64,000 nt of DNA, from the NCBI RefSeq assembly GCF_030160015.1, contig NZ_BSNN01000002.1:372001-436000 (forward strand), read 5' to 3'. Source of the DNA: Amylibacter marinus. Lineage in GTDB: Bacteria > Pseudomonadota > Alphaproteobacteria > Rhodobacterales > Rhodobacteraceae. Position numbers and translations under genes: made by a program. The first letter of the stretch is position 1. Each line of letters starts with the position of its first letter. Shown here one piece after another: positions 35,109-46,922 of the stretch. Under the pieces are notes generated by a model. It saw only the letters and a list, made by a program, of their open reading frames with translations, was not told the origin of the DNA and searched no databases.

Positions 35109-36461
35109 ATGACAAAACCTATTCATATTATCGGCGGCGGTATGGCCGGATCCGAGGCAGCATGGCAAATCGCCACTGCGGGCCTTCCTGTTATTTTGCA
35201 CGAAATGCGCCCCAACGTAGAAACATTTGCCCACCAAACACAGGATTTTGCCGAGTTGGTGTGCTCGAATTCTTTCCGATCTGATGATCACGAGGCCAAT
35301 GCAGTCGGATTGTTGCATTGGGAAATGCGCGCGGCAAACAGCCTGATTATGGAAATGGGCGATGAACACGCCCTGCCCGCGGGTTCTGCACTGGCGGTGG
35401 ATCGCGATGCGTTTTCAGCTGGTGTATCAAAGCGTATTTTGGCCCATGAGAATATCACCATCGAGCGCGGTGAGATCAGTGAAATTCCATCTGATGACTG
35501 GGGACAAACCATTATCGCCACAGGACCTTTGACATCGCAATCATTGGCCAACTCGATTTTGGAAAACACCGATCAGGCATCGCTGGCATTTTTTGACGCG
35601 ATTGCCCCGATTATCCATGCCGACAGCATAGATATGTCCAAGGCATGGATGCAATCGCGCTATGATAAGGGCGATACAGAAGAAGAGCGTACCGCCTATC
35701 TGAACTGTCCGATGGATGAACAGCAATACAATGACTTCATTGATGCGCTATTGGCTGCAGAGAAAACGGAATTTAAAGATTGGGAAAAAGACACCCCATA
35801 TTTTGATGGATGTTTGCCCATTGAGGTGATGGCAGAACGCGGGCGCGAGACCCTGCGCTGGGGGCCGATGAAGCCTGTAGGGCTGACCAATCCGCACCAA
35901 CCGGGAATAAAGGCCCATGCGGTGGTGCAGCTGCGCCGCGACAATGCCTTGGGCACGCTTTTTAACATCGTTGGCTTTCAGACCAAGATGAAATACGGCG
36001 AGCAGACCCGTGTATTGCGCACAATTCCTGGCCTTGAAGAGGCGGAGTTTGCGCGCCTTGGCGGAATTCATAGAAATACGTTTATCAACTCGCCGCTATT
36101 GCTGGATGATCAGATGCGCCTGAAATCGCGCCCTAATATCCGCTTTGCGGGGCAGATAACCGGTGTCGAGGGCTATGTAGAATCTGCGGCCATGGGATTG
36201 CTGGCTGGGCGACTAGCTGTGGCACAGGCACAGGGGCGTGATATTGAGACCCCGCGCAACACCACGGCCATGGGCGCCTTGATCACCCATATCACCGGTG
36301 GTGCCGATGCAAAGACATTTCAGCCGATGAACGTGAATTTCGGGCTGTTTCCCCCTGTAGAAAACATCAAAGGCGGGCGACGCAATCGCAAGGAACGCTA
36401 CAAGGCCTATACCGATCGGGCCAAGGCCGATTGGAGCGATTGGCTACAACAGGGGGCGTGA
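35109..36461 (+). CDS. trmFO: Methylenetetrahydrofolate-tRNA-(uracil-54-C5)-methyltransferase
   Basis: 450-residue FAD enzyme that methylates U54 of tRNA in the T-loop, taking the carbon from methylene-tetrahydrofolate. The N-terminal FAD-binding motif [11 protein letters not shown] is at 9-19; typical segments are [41 protein letters not shown] and FGLFPPV. It overlaps the gluQ start by one base (TGATG), so the two tRNA-modification genes are one unit. Confidence 0.95.
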   Translation: MTKPIHIIGGGMAGSEAAWQIATAGLPVILHEMRPNVETFAHQTQDFAELVCSNSFRSDDHEANAVGLLHWEMRAANSLIMEMGDEHALPAGSALAVDRDAFSAGVSKRILAHENITIERGEISEIPSDDWGQTIIATGPLTSQSLANSILENTDQASLAFFDAIAPIIHADSIDMSKAWMQSRYDKGDTEEERTAYLNCPMDEQQYNDFIDALLAAEKTEFKDWEKDTPYFDGCLPIEVMAERGRETLRWGPMKPVGLTNPHQPGIKAHAVVQLRRDNALGTLFNIVGFQTKMKYGEQTRVLRTIPGLEEAEFARLGGIHRNTFINSPLLLDDQMRLKSRPNIRFAGQITGVEGYVESAAMGLLAGRLAVAQAQGRDIETPRNTTAMGALITHITGGADAKTFQPMNVNFGLFPPVENIKGGRRNRKERYKAYTDRAKADWSDWLQQGA

Positions 36462-37303
36462 TGTCAAAAGGCACCCCAATTGTTGAACGCTTTGCCCCAT
36501 CACCAACGGGGTTGCTGCATTTGGGGCATGCCTACTCTGCCATCACGGCCTTTCAGGGCGCGCGCGGCGGGCGGTTTCTACTGCGCATCGAGGATATCGA
36601 TTTTAACCGCTCGAAACCGGCCTTTGAGACTCAGATTTTCGATGATCTGCACTGGCTTGGTATAGAATGGGAACAACCGGTTCTGCGCCAAAGCGATCGC
36701 AAGCCCGCCTATGAGGCGGCACTGAAAACACTTTGGGATCAAAACCTTATCTACCCTTGCGAATGTACAAGACGGGATATTTCCATCGCCTCTGCCCCCC
36801 AAGAGGGGCACGAGACATTGCTGGGCCCAGATGGCGTGATCTATCCTGGCACTTGCCGCCATAAGACGCGCCCAGAGGACTATGGTAAATCTGCCTTGCG
36901 TTTGGATATGCACCAGCTAAACGAGGCTGAATTTCACTTCACTGATTTAGAACGTGGTCAAACAACGTTTAGCAAACAACAGGCTATCGACAGTATCGGC
37001 GATGTGGTTTTGGCGCGCAAAGATATCGGTATTTCCTATCATCTGGCGGTGGTTTTAGATGATGCATTTCAGGGGGTTACCCATGTGACGCGCGGTGCTG
37101 ATCTGTTCGAAGCCACGCGTATCCATGTGATTTTACAGCGAATTCTGGGCCTACCAACACCGATTTACCGCCACCATAATCTGATCCGCGATGATGCGGG
37201 CAAGCGTTTGGCAAAACGAGACGATGCGAAATCTATAAAATCCTACCGCGAGGCAGGGTATTCACCTAGTGATCTGCGCAAGCTTATGTCATTGGGCTCA
37301 TGA
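36461..37303 (+). CDS. gluQ: Glutamyl-Q tRNA(Asp) synthetase
   Basis: 280-residue paralogue of glutamyl-tRNA synthetase without an anticodon-binding domain; it attaches glutamate to queuosine in tRNA-Asp. The HIGH-type motif is HLGH (20-23) in FAPSPTGLLHLGHAYSA, the zinc site is CECTRR with a later TCRHK, and the KMSKS-like loop is KRLAKRDD. Start at 36461, coupled to trmFO; the frame is open earlier but inside trmFO. Its end overlaps the convergent hisI by 20 bases. Confidence 0.93.
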   Translation: MSKGTPIVERFAPSPTGLLHLGHAYSAITAFQGARGGRFLLRIEDIDFNRSKPAFETQIFDDLHWLGIEWEQPVLRQSDRKPAYEAALKTLWDQNLIYPCECTRRDISIASAPQEGHETLLGPDGVIYPGTCRHKTRPEDYGKSALRLDMHQLNEAEFHFTDLERGQTTFSKQQAIDSIGDVVLARKDIGISYHLAVVLDDAFQGVTHVTRGADLFEATRIHVILQRILGLPTPIYRHHNLIRDDAGKRLAKRDDAKSIKSYREAGYSPSDLRKLMSLGS

Positions 37304-37646
37304 TTTCGTGCTCAGCGCCATCTTTAACATCTGTATAAAAACAACTGCGGCGGTTGGTATGACAGGCGGCCCCCACCTGATTAACCAGCACCAGTAGGCA
37401 ATCGCGATCGCAATCAAAGCGGAAATTTACCAATTCCTGGGTGTGACCAGAGGTCAGCCCCTTCACCCAAAAGGACTGGCGCGAACGGGACCAATAGGTC
37501 ACCTGGCCAGTTTCAAGGGTTTTTTCAACAGCCTCGGCATTCATCCACGCCATCATCAATACCTCGCCGCTATCGGCATCTTGGGCAATTGCGGGGATCA
37601 ACCCCTTATCATCAAACTTTAGAGAGCTAACTTCGAATTTACGCAT
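37284..37646 (-). CDS. hisI: Phosphoribosyl-AMP cyclohydrolase
   Basis: 120-residue enzyme of histidine synthesis opening the adenine ring of PR-AMP. Signature parts are VLMMAWMNAEAVEKTLETG, TYWSRSRQSFWVKG and FDCDRDCLLVLV, with zinc and magnesium ligands in DCDRD-type and CHTNRRSCFY segments. I start at the ATG at 37646 (AAGGCGAG upstream). It is apart from other his genes in this window. Confidence 0.94.
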   Translation of the reverse strand: MRKFEVSSLKFDDKGLIPAIAQDADSGEVLMMAWMNAEAVEKTLETGQVTYWSRSRQSFWVKGLTSGHTQELVNFRFDCDRDCLLVLVNQVGAACHTNRRSCFYTDVKDGAEHEIMSPMT

Positions 37647-37723
37647 TTGTCTCGCCTTTTGCTTTTCTTGCCTGATATTCTGTCCTACACAGGTGTAACA
37701 CCCCACAGAAAGGCACCCCCTAC

Positions 37724-38176
37724 ATGAGCGATAACAGCGATATGATCAAGCTCTACTCTGGGAAAATCCTAGCTCTTGCATCTGACATTGAACTGACCGA
37801 GCCCTTAGCCCACCCAGATGGCTGTGCCAAACGCAGATCCCCTCTGTGCGGGTCTAATATTTCAGTCTGCATTGAAATAGAGGATGGCAAGGTGAAGCAA
37901 TTCCAGCAGGATGTGAAGGCCTGTGCATTGGGCCAAGCATCGGCCAGTATTTTAGAGAAAGCAGTAATTGGCCAAAGCCAAGAGACCATTCAGCGGGGCC
38001 GTGATCAGCTGTTTGCGATGTTGGCGCAGGATGGGCCAAGCCCAGAGGCGCCCTTTGCGCAATTGTCCTTGCTGGAACCAGCCAAAGAATACCGAAACCG
38101 CCATGCCTCGATCCTGTTGGGGTTTGATGCTACATTAGAGGCATTTGAAACCGCTGCACAAAAAAAACGCGCCTAG
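37724..38176 (+). CDS. NifU/IscU-like Fe-S scaffold protein
   Basis: 150 residues related to the N-terminal scaffold domain of NifU/IscU. Cysteines sit at 34 (GCAKRR), 42 (PLCGSNI), 49 and 67 (KACALGQAS), the last two segments resembling scaffold cluster ligands. The protein is longer and more divergent than IscU, and such copies are common in Rhodobacterales. It could serve as sulfur acceptor or carrier for the SufS/SufBCD system, which has no SufE or SufU beside it; that is inference. Start at 37724; an ATG six codons later is possible. Confidence 0.8.
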   Translation: MSDNSDMIKLYSGKILALASDIELTEPLAHPDGCAKRRSPLCGSNISVCIEIEDGKVKQFQQDVKACALGQASASILEKAVIGQSQETIQRGRDQLFAMLAQDGPSPEAPFAQLSLLEPAKEYRNRHASILLGFDATLEAFETAAQKKRA

Positions 38177-38185
38177 TGGCGCGTT
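38161..38185 (-). terminator. Terminator for the recG direction, overlapping the scaffold gene stop
   Basis: An 8-bp stem AACGCGCC / GGCGCGTT with loop TAGT, followed on the minus strand by seven U. The stop codon TAG of the plus-strand scaffold gene forms the loop. It would end minus-strand transcripts coming from ctrA-independent ligA-recG, about 165 bases after recG. Confidence 0.7.
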
Positions 38186-38246
38186 AGGTGGCGAGCTGAG
38201 GGGCGGCCCTCGTCTCGCTGGCGATAGCTGTGTTGTGTTCGTGATT

Positions 38247-38270
38247 TGTCTGTCTAGATAGACATTTTTT
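38247..38270 (+). terminator. Terminator for the NifU-like gene
   Basis: A 7-bp stem with one G-U pair (TGTCTGT / ATAGACA) and loop CTAG, followed by six T. It is about 70 bases after the scaffold gene stop and faces the recG operon. Confidence 0.65.
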
Positions 38271-38349
38271 GTTGTATTTATCTATCACGTCACCCTTTGT
38301 TCTATCTATAGACCGGATTGAATGAAGGGTAAAGAACAAATTGAGAACA

Positions 38350-40440
38350 TTACCCTACAGACAGCAATCCGATAGATTGATCTGCACCCATTAGATAGAG
38401 TAAAAACCGCAACGCCTCGCCCTGTTCGCCCTCAAGTTTGGGGTTTTGGGCCACAATCAGGCGCGCCTCGTCTTGCGCTGTGGCCATCAGCTCTGTGTCG
38501 TATTCCAAATCAGCAATTCGGAATTTTGGCAGCCCCGATTGTTGAACCCCCAGAACATCCCCTGCTCCGCGCAGTTTCAGATCGACCTCGGAAATTTTAA
38601 ACCCATCATTGGTCTCACGAATGGCTTCTAGCCGTTTTTGCGCGGTTTTGCCAAGTGGTGGCGCATATAAGAGGATACAGCTGGATTGATCGTGGCCCCG
38701 CCCTACACGCCCGCGCAGCTGATGCAGCTGTGACAGGCCGAAACGTTCGGCCTGTTCTATCACAATTATCGTGGCATTTGGCACATCGACCCCGACCTCG
38801 ATCACCGTGGTTGCCACCAGAACCTTGGTTTTGGCGCTAACGAAATCGGCCATTGCGGCGGATTTTTCTGCCGCAGACAGGCGCCCATGTACCAGCCCAA
38901 TATTCTGCGGCCCCAGTGCCGCGCCTAATGCACGGTGGCGCTCGTCTGTTGCGGCTAAATCCATGACTTCGCTTTCACTGACCAGCGGGCATACCCAATA
39001 AATTTGCTTGCCTGAATCAATCGCGGCCTTCAGCCGCTGAACCACCTGATCCATTCGCGTGTTGGATACCATCACGGTTTCGATATCTTTGCGCCCTGCG
39101 GGTTTTTCGTCCAGAATAGAGATATCCATATCGCCATGATTGGCCAGCGCCAGCGAGCGCGGGATTGGTGTGGCAGTCATAATCAGGATATCCACCGCAC
39201 GCCCTTTGGCCCCTAGGTCTAGGCGCTGTTTAACGCCAAACCGGTGTTGTTCGTCTATAACAGCAAGTCGTAAATTGTTGAATTCAATATCTTTTTGGAA
39301 AACAGCGTGGGTACCGATCAAAATGTGGATCGCCCCTGACCTCAGCGCATCCAGCTTGCGCTTGCGTTCCGCGCCCTTGTCGGCACCGGTTAGAATTTCA
39401 AGCACAACTTGCGCCTGTTCGGCCAAGGGTTTTAGACCTTCGAAATGTTGCTGTGCCAAGATGCCCGTGGGGGCCATCAAGACGCCCTGACCGCCCGCCT
39501 CTACTGCCGCCAGTAGCGCCATCAGCGCAACCAGCGTCTTGCCTGACCCCACATCCCCTTGCAACAGGCGATTCATGCGGATCGGCGCGGCCATATCACT
39601 TCCAATCTCTCCAACAGCCCGTTTTTGCGCCGAAGTCATTGTAAACGGCAATGCGGTTTCAACCCGATGGGTTAGCACCCCCGTTGGCACGCTTGGTTGG
39701 CCTGGTTTTTTGCGGGCAGATTGGCGGGCAATGGCAAGGCACAGCTGATGCGATAACATCTCGTCATAGGCCAGTCGCGCGCGATGTTTGGAATTCAGGG
39801 CCATATCTTGGCGGCTCTTTGGATTATGGGCCAGATCAAGCGCGCGGCGCCACGACATAAACCCCATTTTGTCTGCCACAGCGGGTGTAATCCATTCCGT
39901 CGCATCCGGCGTCACATTCAAACAGTGGGCGGCGGCCTTGCTCATCAGCTTGTTTGATATCCCTGCACTTAATGGGTAAACGGGTTCGAATTCTGGAATT
40001 TCAGCCAGTTGGCTGGGCACAACGATGTGGTCGGGATGCACCATTTGGGGCATGGTATCGAACATCTCGATCTTTCCAGAGATGATACGACGCTGGCCAA
40101 TAGGCAGGTTTTTTTCAATCCAATCTTTGCGCGGATGGAAAAAAACCAGCTGAAAGCTCTGGGCTGTATCCTTTACCATTACACGGTATGGGCGACCCTT
40201 GGTTGAATTGGGGCTGTGAGACAAAATCTCGACCTCCACTGTAACCACATCGGGGAAATTCACGCCCAGAATTGTGTCGCGCGGGGTACGTACGATTAAA
40301 GAGTGTGGCAACGTAAACAGAAGATCTCGCGGATTTTCGATGCCCATTTTATTCAAATGAGCGGCAGATTTAGGCCCAACACCGCCCAGTGACGTTAGCG
40401 CGCTAAAGAGCGGAAACAATTTTTCGGGGCGATTGCTCAT
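38350..40440 (-). CDS. recG: ATP-dependent DNA helicase RecG
   Basis: 696-residue branch-migration helicase that reverses stalled forks. Order of parts: N-terminal wedge/OB domain (about 1-220), helicase motif I GDVGSGKT, motif II written DEQH (LAVIDEQHRFGVKQR), motif III TATPIPRSLAL, and the C-terminal helicase half with QLRGRVGRG. The length is typical. The gene follows ligA by 3 bases and is transcribed with it. Confidence 0.96.
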   Translation of the reverse strand: MSNRPEKLFPLFSALTSLGGVGPKSAAHLNKMGIENPRDLLFTLPHSLIVRTPRDTILGVNFPDVVTVEVEILSHSPNSTKGRPYRVMVKDTAQSFQLVFFHPRKDWIEKNLPIGQRRIISGKIEMFDTMPQMVHPDHIVVPSQLAEIPEFEPVYPLSAGISNKLMSKAAAHCLNVTPDATEWITPAVADKMGFMSWRRALDLAHNPKSRQDMALNSKHRARLAYDEMLSHQLCLAIARQSARKKPGQPSVPTGVLTHRVETALPFTMTSAQKRAVGEIGSDMAAPIRMNRLLQGDVGSGKTLVALMALLAAVEAGGQGVLMAPTGILAQQHFEGLKPLAEQAQVVLEILTGADKGAERKRKLDALRSGAIHILIGTHAVFQKDIEFNNLRLAVIDEQHRFGVKQRLDLGAKGRAVDILIMTATPIPRSLALANHGDMDISILDEKPAGRKDIETVMVSNTRMDQVVQRLKAAIDSGKQIYWVCPLVSESEVMDLAATDERHRALGAALGPQNIGLVHGRLSAAEKSAAMADFVSAKTKVLVATTVIEVGVDVPNATIIVIEQAERFGLSQLHQLRGRVGRGHDQSSCILLYAPPLGKTAQKRLEAIRETNDGFKISEVDLKLRGAGDVLGVQQSGLPKFRIADLEYDTELMATAQDEARLIVAQNPKLEGEQGEALRFLLYLMGADQSIGLLSVG

Positions 40441-40443
40441 GGG

Positions 40444-42642
<2,199 letters not shown>

Positions 42643-42659
42643 TTAGTCAGGCAAACCGG

Positions 42660-43373
42660 TTATCCGACTGCTGCTAGATGTTTGCCATCTGATGTTCCAC
42701 GCGGATCCCTCAGCACATAACCGCGCCCCCATACGGTTTCGATGAAATTATCGCCTTGGGTTGCTTCGGATAGCTTTTTGCGCAATTTGCAGATGAATAC
42801 ATCAATAATTTTCAGCTCTGGTTCATCCATGCCACCGTAGAGATGATTCAGGAACATCTCTTTCGTCAGGGTTGTACCCTTGCGCAGAGATAAAAGCTCC
42901 AGCATTTGGTGCTCTTTACCTGTAAGGTGAACAGGTTCACCGCCCACATCCACTGTTTTGGCATCCAAGTTTACGTTTACCTCGCCCGTGGTGATAATCG
43001 ATTGAGCGTGACCTTTGGAACGGCGGACAATGGCGTGAATACGTGCAACCAATTCTTCGCGGTGGAAAGGTTTGGTTAGATAATCGTCGGCGCCGAAACC
43101 GAATCCCTTAACCTTATCTTCGGCGGCATCATTGCCTGATAAGATTAGGATTGGCGTGGAAATTTTAGCCACGCGCAATTGGCGTAATACCTCTAGCCCA
43201 TCCATATCGGGCAAATTAATATCCAATAGCATTAAATCGTAATCATAAAGCTTAGCTAGATCGACACCCTCTTCACCCAAATCTGTGGCGTAAACATTAA
43301 AGCTTGCGCTGGTGAGCATCATTTCAATGCTTTTGGATGTTGTCGGATCATCTTCCACTAATAATATACGCAT
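42660..43373 (-). CDS. ctrA: Cell-cycle response regulator CtrA
   Basis: 237-residue OmpR-type regulator. The receiver domain (1-120) has the acidic pair in EDD, phospho-acceptor Asp51 in [12 protein letters not shown] and the switch lysine in TKPFHREEL. The DNA-binding domain (130-230) has the CtrA-typical [20 protein letters not shown] and [12 protein letters not shown]-like stretch ([13 protein letters not shown]). It differs from Caulobacter CtrA mainly in the short C-terminal tail. In Rhodobacterales it controls motility, gene-transfer agents and related traits more than viability. It is next to sciP on the same strand. Confidence 0.95.
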   Translation of the reverse strand: MRILLVEDDPTTSKSIEMMLTSASFNVYATDLGEEGVDLAKLYDYDLMLLDINLPDMDGLEVLRQLRVAKISTPILILSGNDAAEDKVKGFGFGADDYLTKPFHREELVARIHAIVRRSKGHAQSIITTGEVNVNLDAKTVDVGGEPVHLTGKEHQMLELLSLRKGTTLTKEMFLNHLYGGMDEPELKIIDVFICKLRKKLSEATQGDNFIETVWGRGYVLRDPRGTSDGKHLAAVG

Positions 43374-43406
43374 TCTGAGTTCTCCGTCCTAAGTGATATC
43401 TTTCAG

Positions 43407-43425
43407 TTAATACGTTAATGGTTAA
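43407..43425. promoter_or_regulatory. Cluster of three TTAA half-sites upstream of ctrA
   Basis: TTAA occurs at 43407-43410, 43415-43418 and 43422-43425, spaced by 4 and 3 bases, about 35-50 bases before the ctrA start codon. CtrA binds TTAA pairs, classically with 7 bases between them. The spacing here is not classical, so autoregulation is possible but unproven. Confidence 0.35.
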
Positions 43426-43473
43426 TCAGTCGTTACAACTTAGAACATTAGTGGAAATAATTTAGAAGGCAAT

Positions 43474-43752
43474 CTAAGGTTGTCTATATTTCATCAAGGC
43501 TGTGGCCTTAAGGGCCTCTGCGCCATGCTGTTTTGCCATCTTCAGCCATGACAGCAATTCTTCCTCGGATAGCTCGTAGGCCTCGCAGGCCTCTCTAAAT
43601 GTGATCAATTCATACAAAACAGCATTCACAACCGTCATTTTATGACGTACAACCCAGCGTTTGGTGCCCTGTTCGGGCAGGTTTGAACGATTCAACCGCG
43701 TACCATTAGGCAAGACGACCTCTACGGGGCGGTTGTTTTTCTTTAATAACAT
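43474..43752 (-). CDS. sciP: CtrA inhibitor SciP (DUF1153)
   Basis: 92-residue DUF1153 protein. Recognisable segments are VVLPNGTRLNRSNLP, TKRWVVRHKMTVVNAVLYEL and AYELSEEELLSWLKMAKQHG, which carry a helix-turn-helix. In Caulobacter SciP binds CtrA and DNA and holds back CtrA-activated genes. I start at the ATG at 43752 behind GAGAGG; the frame is open upstream without a ribosome-binding site. About 100 bases separate it from ctrA on the same strand, so regulator and antagonist may be partly co-transcribed. Confidence 0.92.
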   Translation of the reverse strand: MLLKKNNRPVEVVLPNGTRLNRSNLPEQGTKRWVVRHKMTVVNAVLYELITFREACEAYELSEEELLSWLKMAKQHGAEALKATALMKYRQP

Positions 43753-43808
43753 ACGATGCCTCTCACATATATTTGACGGATAAGGTCGTATAATTCGCTT
43801 AAGTAGGT

Positions 43809-43821
43809 GTGAATCATTCAC
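43809..43821. promoter_or_regulatory. Palindrome GTGAAT-C-ATTCAC between sciP and mnmA
   Basis: A perfect 6+6 dyad with a one-base centre in the 120-base divergent region. It may be an operator for either gene; no candidate protein is evident. Confidence 0.35.
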
Positions 43822-43873
43822 TTGAGAGTATGTAAGGTTTTAATATAAAGCGATGGGATCAAGGAGCGTTGCT

Positions 43874-45010
43874 ATGGCATTGGACAAACCCATGAAATTA
43901 AATTCGCTTGGCTTTGCCAAATCCCCACAGGACACCCGCGTTTTGGTGGCCATGTCTGGTGGCGTCGACAGTTCTGTTGTGGCGGCGGTATTGCATGATC
44001 AAGGCTATGACGTGGTCGGGATTACGCTACAGCTATATGATCATGGGGCGGCCCTGGCCAAGAAGGGTGCCTGTTGTGCGGGGCGTGACATCCACGATGC
44101 ACGCCGTGTGGCCCAAGAGCTGGGCTTTCCGCATTATGTGCTGGATTACGAGAATCGCTTTAAGGAAAGCGTGATTGATGAATTCGCAGATGCCTATTTG
44201 GCGGGTTCGACCCCGGTGCCCTGCATTCGGTGCAACGAAAAGGTCAAGTTCCGCGATTTGTTGGAAACAGCCAAGGATTTGGATGCAGATTGTATGGCCA
44301 CTGGTCACTACATTCAGCGCTTTATGGGCGTACAAAAGGCAGAGCTGCATGCCGCGGCGGATGCCAACCGCGACCAGAGCTATTTCTTGTTTTCCACCAA
44401 GCAAGAGCAATTGGATTATCTACGCTTCCCCTTGGGGCATTTAAAATCAAAATCCGAAACCCGTGATTTGGCCCGCAAATATGGGCTAGAGGTGGCGGAT
44501 AAACCCGATAGCCAAGATATCTGCTTTGTGCCCAATGGGTCTTATGCTGCGGTGATTGAGAAGTTACGTCCAGAGGCTGCGGCCCCTGGGGAAATTGTAG
44601 ATCTGACCGGCAAGGTATTGGGCGTGCATAAGGGTATCATAAATTACACCATCGGGCAGCGCCGCGGTCTTGGCATTGGCGGGGGGGATCCATTGTATGT
44701 GGTTAAATTGGATGCGGATAAAAAACAGGTGATCGTTGGCCCTAAATCGGCATTAGCCACCCGCATGGTAAATCTGAAAGAAGTAAACTGGCTGGGGGAT
44801 GATATCTTTACCGATCTAGCCGAGCGGCGCATTGCGGTGCGCGTGCGCTCTACGCGCCCGCCGACTGATGCGATTCTACGCCCAACGGGGCCGAGCAGTG
44901 CCACAATCGAGTTGGCCGTCGCGGAAGAAGGTGTATCCGCGGGTCAGGCCTGTGTATTTTATGATCCAGACGGCACGCGGATCTTTGGTGGTGGCTGGAT
45001 TACCCGCTAG
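43874..45010 (+). CDS. mnmA: tRNA-specific 2-thiouridylase MnmA
   Basis: 378-residue enzyme that puts sulfur on U34 of tRNAs for Lys, Glu and Gln. The PP-loop SGGVDSS lies at the N-terminus ([18 protein letters not shown]). The two catalytic cysteines are in [14 protein letters not shown] and [14 protein letters not shown] start at the ATG at 43874, with AAGGAG 7 bases upstream; an ATG at 43853 precedes that site. The sulfur would come from one of the desulfurases described above. Confidence 0.95.
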   Translation: MALDKPMKLNSLGFAKSPQDTRVLVAMSGGVDSSVVAAVLHDQGYDVVGITLQLYDHGAALAKKGACCAGRDIHDARRVAQELGFPHYVLDYENRFKESVIDEFADAYLAGSTPVPCIRCNEKVKFRDLLETAKDLDADCMATGHYIQRFMGVQKAELHAAADANRDQSYFLFSTKQEQLDYLRFPLGHLKSKSETRDLARKYGLEVADKPDSQDICFVPNGSYAAVIEKLRPEAAAPGEIVDLTGKVLGVHKGIINYTIGQRRGLGIGGGDPLYVVKLDADKKQVIVGPKSALATRMVNLKEVNWLGDDIFTDLAERRIAVRVRSTRPPTDAILRPTGPSSATIELAVAEEGVSAGQACVFYDPDGTRIFGGGWITR

Positions 45011-45071
45011 CCTCGCCTCAGAATAATTGTAATATGAGCGGGAATACTCTCTAATTTTCAGGAAAAATAAT

Positions 45072-45533
45072 ATGAAATCTATAGCACTTGCAGCGACTTT
45101 TTTGCTGTCTTCACCCGTTTTTGCGGATACCTATGAACAGCGATTGGCCATTGCCACGGAATATGCACACGCCAGTGTCACCGATATGGACTTCCCTGCC
45201 CTAATCAAGCAAATGTATCAACCGATCCTCGACCAAGCCAATGCCAGTGGGAAACAGATTACCCCAGAGCAAATTGCATCACTGCAAGAATTATACATGG
45301 ACACCTTTGAAGCTCCCATGCGCGACCTATTGCTAAAGCAAGATGTGGTTATGGCCGAGGTCTATACATTGGAAGAGATCACTGCATTGCATGATTTTTA
45401 TCAAACTACAGCAGGCCGCTCTGTGATGCTTAAAATGCCAAAACTGCTGGAAAAACAACAACCTATGATCATTGGGATGATCACCGCTAAAATGCCAGAA
45501 GTTGTCCCTGCCATCCAAGAAATCTTAAAATAG
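45072..45533 (+). CDS. DUF2059 family exported protein
   Basis: 153 residues with a signal peptide (1-18, cut after VFA). The rest is helical with the DUF2059 core YTLEEITALHDFYQTTAGRS and VMLKMPKLLEKQQPMI. Function unknown; the family is common in Proteobacteria. It stands between mnmA and an M20 peptidase gene with a 12-base gap to the latter, so it may share a transcript with it. Confidence 0.85.
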   Translation: MKSIALAATFLLSSPVFADTYEQRLAIATEYAHASVTDMDFPALIKQMYQPILDQANASGKQITPEQIASLQELYMDTFEAPMRDLLLKQDVVMAEVYTLEEITALHDFYQTTAGRSVMLKMPKLLEKQQPMIIGMITAKMPEVVPAIQEILK

Positions 45534-45545
45534 TCTGGAAACCCG

Positions 45546-46922
45546 ATGTCTCTTGATGCTGTTCTATCCCATGTGGACAACGACTTTGAAAATGCAATTG
45601 CGCGCCTGCTAGATTTGCTGCGCATTGAAAGCATTTCTACCGACCCTGCCTATGCACAGCAGTGCGATGCGGCCGCAGAGTGGCTGGTAGACGATTTGCA
45701 AGACATCGGGTTCAACACCGAAAAACGCCCAACCGCCGGTCATCCGATGGTCATGGGTACGGGCGGTACTGGCGGCACGCATGTTCTGTTTTATGGCCAC
45801 TATGATGTCCAGCCGGTTGATCCATTGGATTTATGGGATAACCCGCCGTTTGAACCCCGCCTAGAAGAGACCGAAAACGGGCCTGTGATCCGTGGGCGCG
45901 GATCATCCGACGACAAGGGGCAGTTGATGACCTTTGTCGAGGCCTGTCGTGCCTATAAGGCGGTAACGGGTTCTTTGCCCAGTAAAATTAGTATCTTTTT
46001 TGAGGGTGAAGAGGAAAGTGGCTCGCCGTCATTGGTGCCTTATATGACAGAGCATGCAGAGGAGCTGCGCGCCGATGTAGCGCTGATTTGTGACACGGGC
46101 ATGGTCGAGCCGAACACCCCCTCGATTGTAACGATGTTGCGTGGTTTGGTTGGTGCAGAGATTACCCTCAATGGCCCAAACAAGGATTTGCATTCTGGTA
46201 TGTATGGCGGGCCATCAATCAACCCAATTCGCGTGTTAACGCGTGCCTTAGCTGATCTGCACAATGATCAGGGCGGCGTAACATTGGAGGGATTTTATGA
46301 GGGTGTGCCTGAGTTACCCGAACAGGTGGCGCAACAATGGCAAGGATTGGATTTTGACGAGGCCAAATTTTTGGCAGAGGTCGGCCTATCGGTACCCGCA
46401 GGTGAGCAAGGGCGCAGTGTTTTAGAACAAATCTGGTCGCGCCCCACAGCCGAGGTAAATGGTATCTGGGGTGGATATACGGGTGAGGGTTTCAAAACGG
46501 TTCTGCCAGCACAGGCTAGTGCCAAAGTCAGCTTTCGGCTTGTTGGAACTCAAGACCCAGATAAAATCCATGCGGCCTTTGAAGCGCATCTTAGATCCTA
46601 TCTGCCCGCGGATTGCACATTGGATTATCACCGCCATGGGGCATCCAGTGCATCCAACATGAAAATTGACCACCCTGCCTTTGAAATCGCGCGTACGGCG
46701 CTAGGTGATGAATGGGACAATGCTGGTGTCTATGTTGGCTGTGGTGGATCGATCCCAATTGCGGGGCACTTCCAAGATATCGTAGGTATTGAAACCATGC
46801 TGATCGGGTTTGCACAGGATGATGACAGCATTCACTCGCCCAATGAAAAATACGATTTACGCAGCTTTCACAAGGGTATCCGTAGTTGGGTTCGCATATT
46901 AGATGCGCTGTCAAAAACATGA
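45546..46922 (+). CDS. M20 family dipeptidase / metallopeptidase
   Basis: 458-residue zinc hydrolase of the M20 (CNDP-like) type. Metal-site features are VLFYGHYDVQP (His and Asp), FFEGEEESGSPSL (Glu pair) and ALICDTGMVEPN; a dimerisation (lid) domain sits in the middle. Such enzymes cut dipeptides or acylated amino acids. It overlaps the FAH gene by ATGA and so belongs to the M20-FAH-dgoK unit. Substrate unknown. Confidence 0.9.
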   Translation: MSLDAVLSHVDNDFENAIARLLDLLRIESISTDPAYAQQCDAAAEWLVDDLQDIGFNTEKRPTAGHPMVMGTGGTGGTHVLFYGHYDVQPVDPLDLWDNPPFEPRLEETENGPVIRGRGSSDDKGQLMTFVEACRAYKAVTGSLPSKISIFFEGEEESGSPSLVPYMTEHAEELRADVALICDTGMVEPNTPSIVTMLRGLVGAEITLNGPNKDLHSGMYGGPSINPIRVLTRALADLHNDQGGVTLEGFYEGVPELPEQVAQQWQGLDFDEAKFLAEVGLSVPAGEQGRSVLEQIWSRPTAEVNGIWGGYTGEGFKTVLPAQASAKVSFRLVGTQDPDKIHAAFEAHLRSYLPADCTLDYHRHGASSASNMKIDHPAFEIARTALGDEWDNAGVYVGCGGSIPIAGHFQDIVGIETMLIGFAQDDDSIHSPNEKYDLRSFHKGIRSWVRILDALSKT

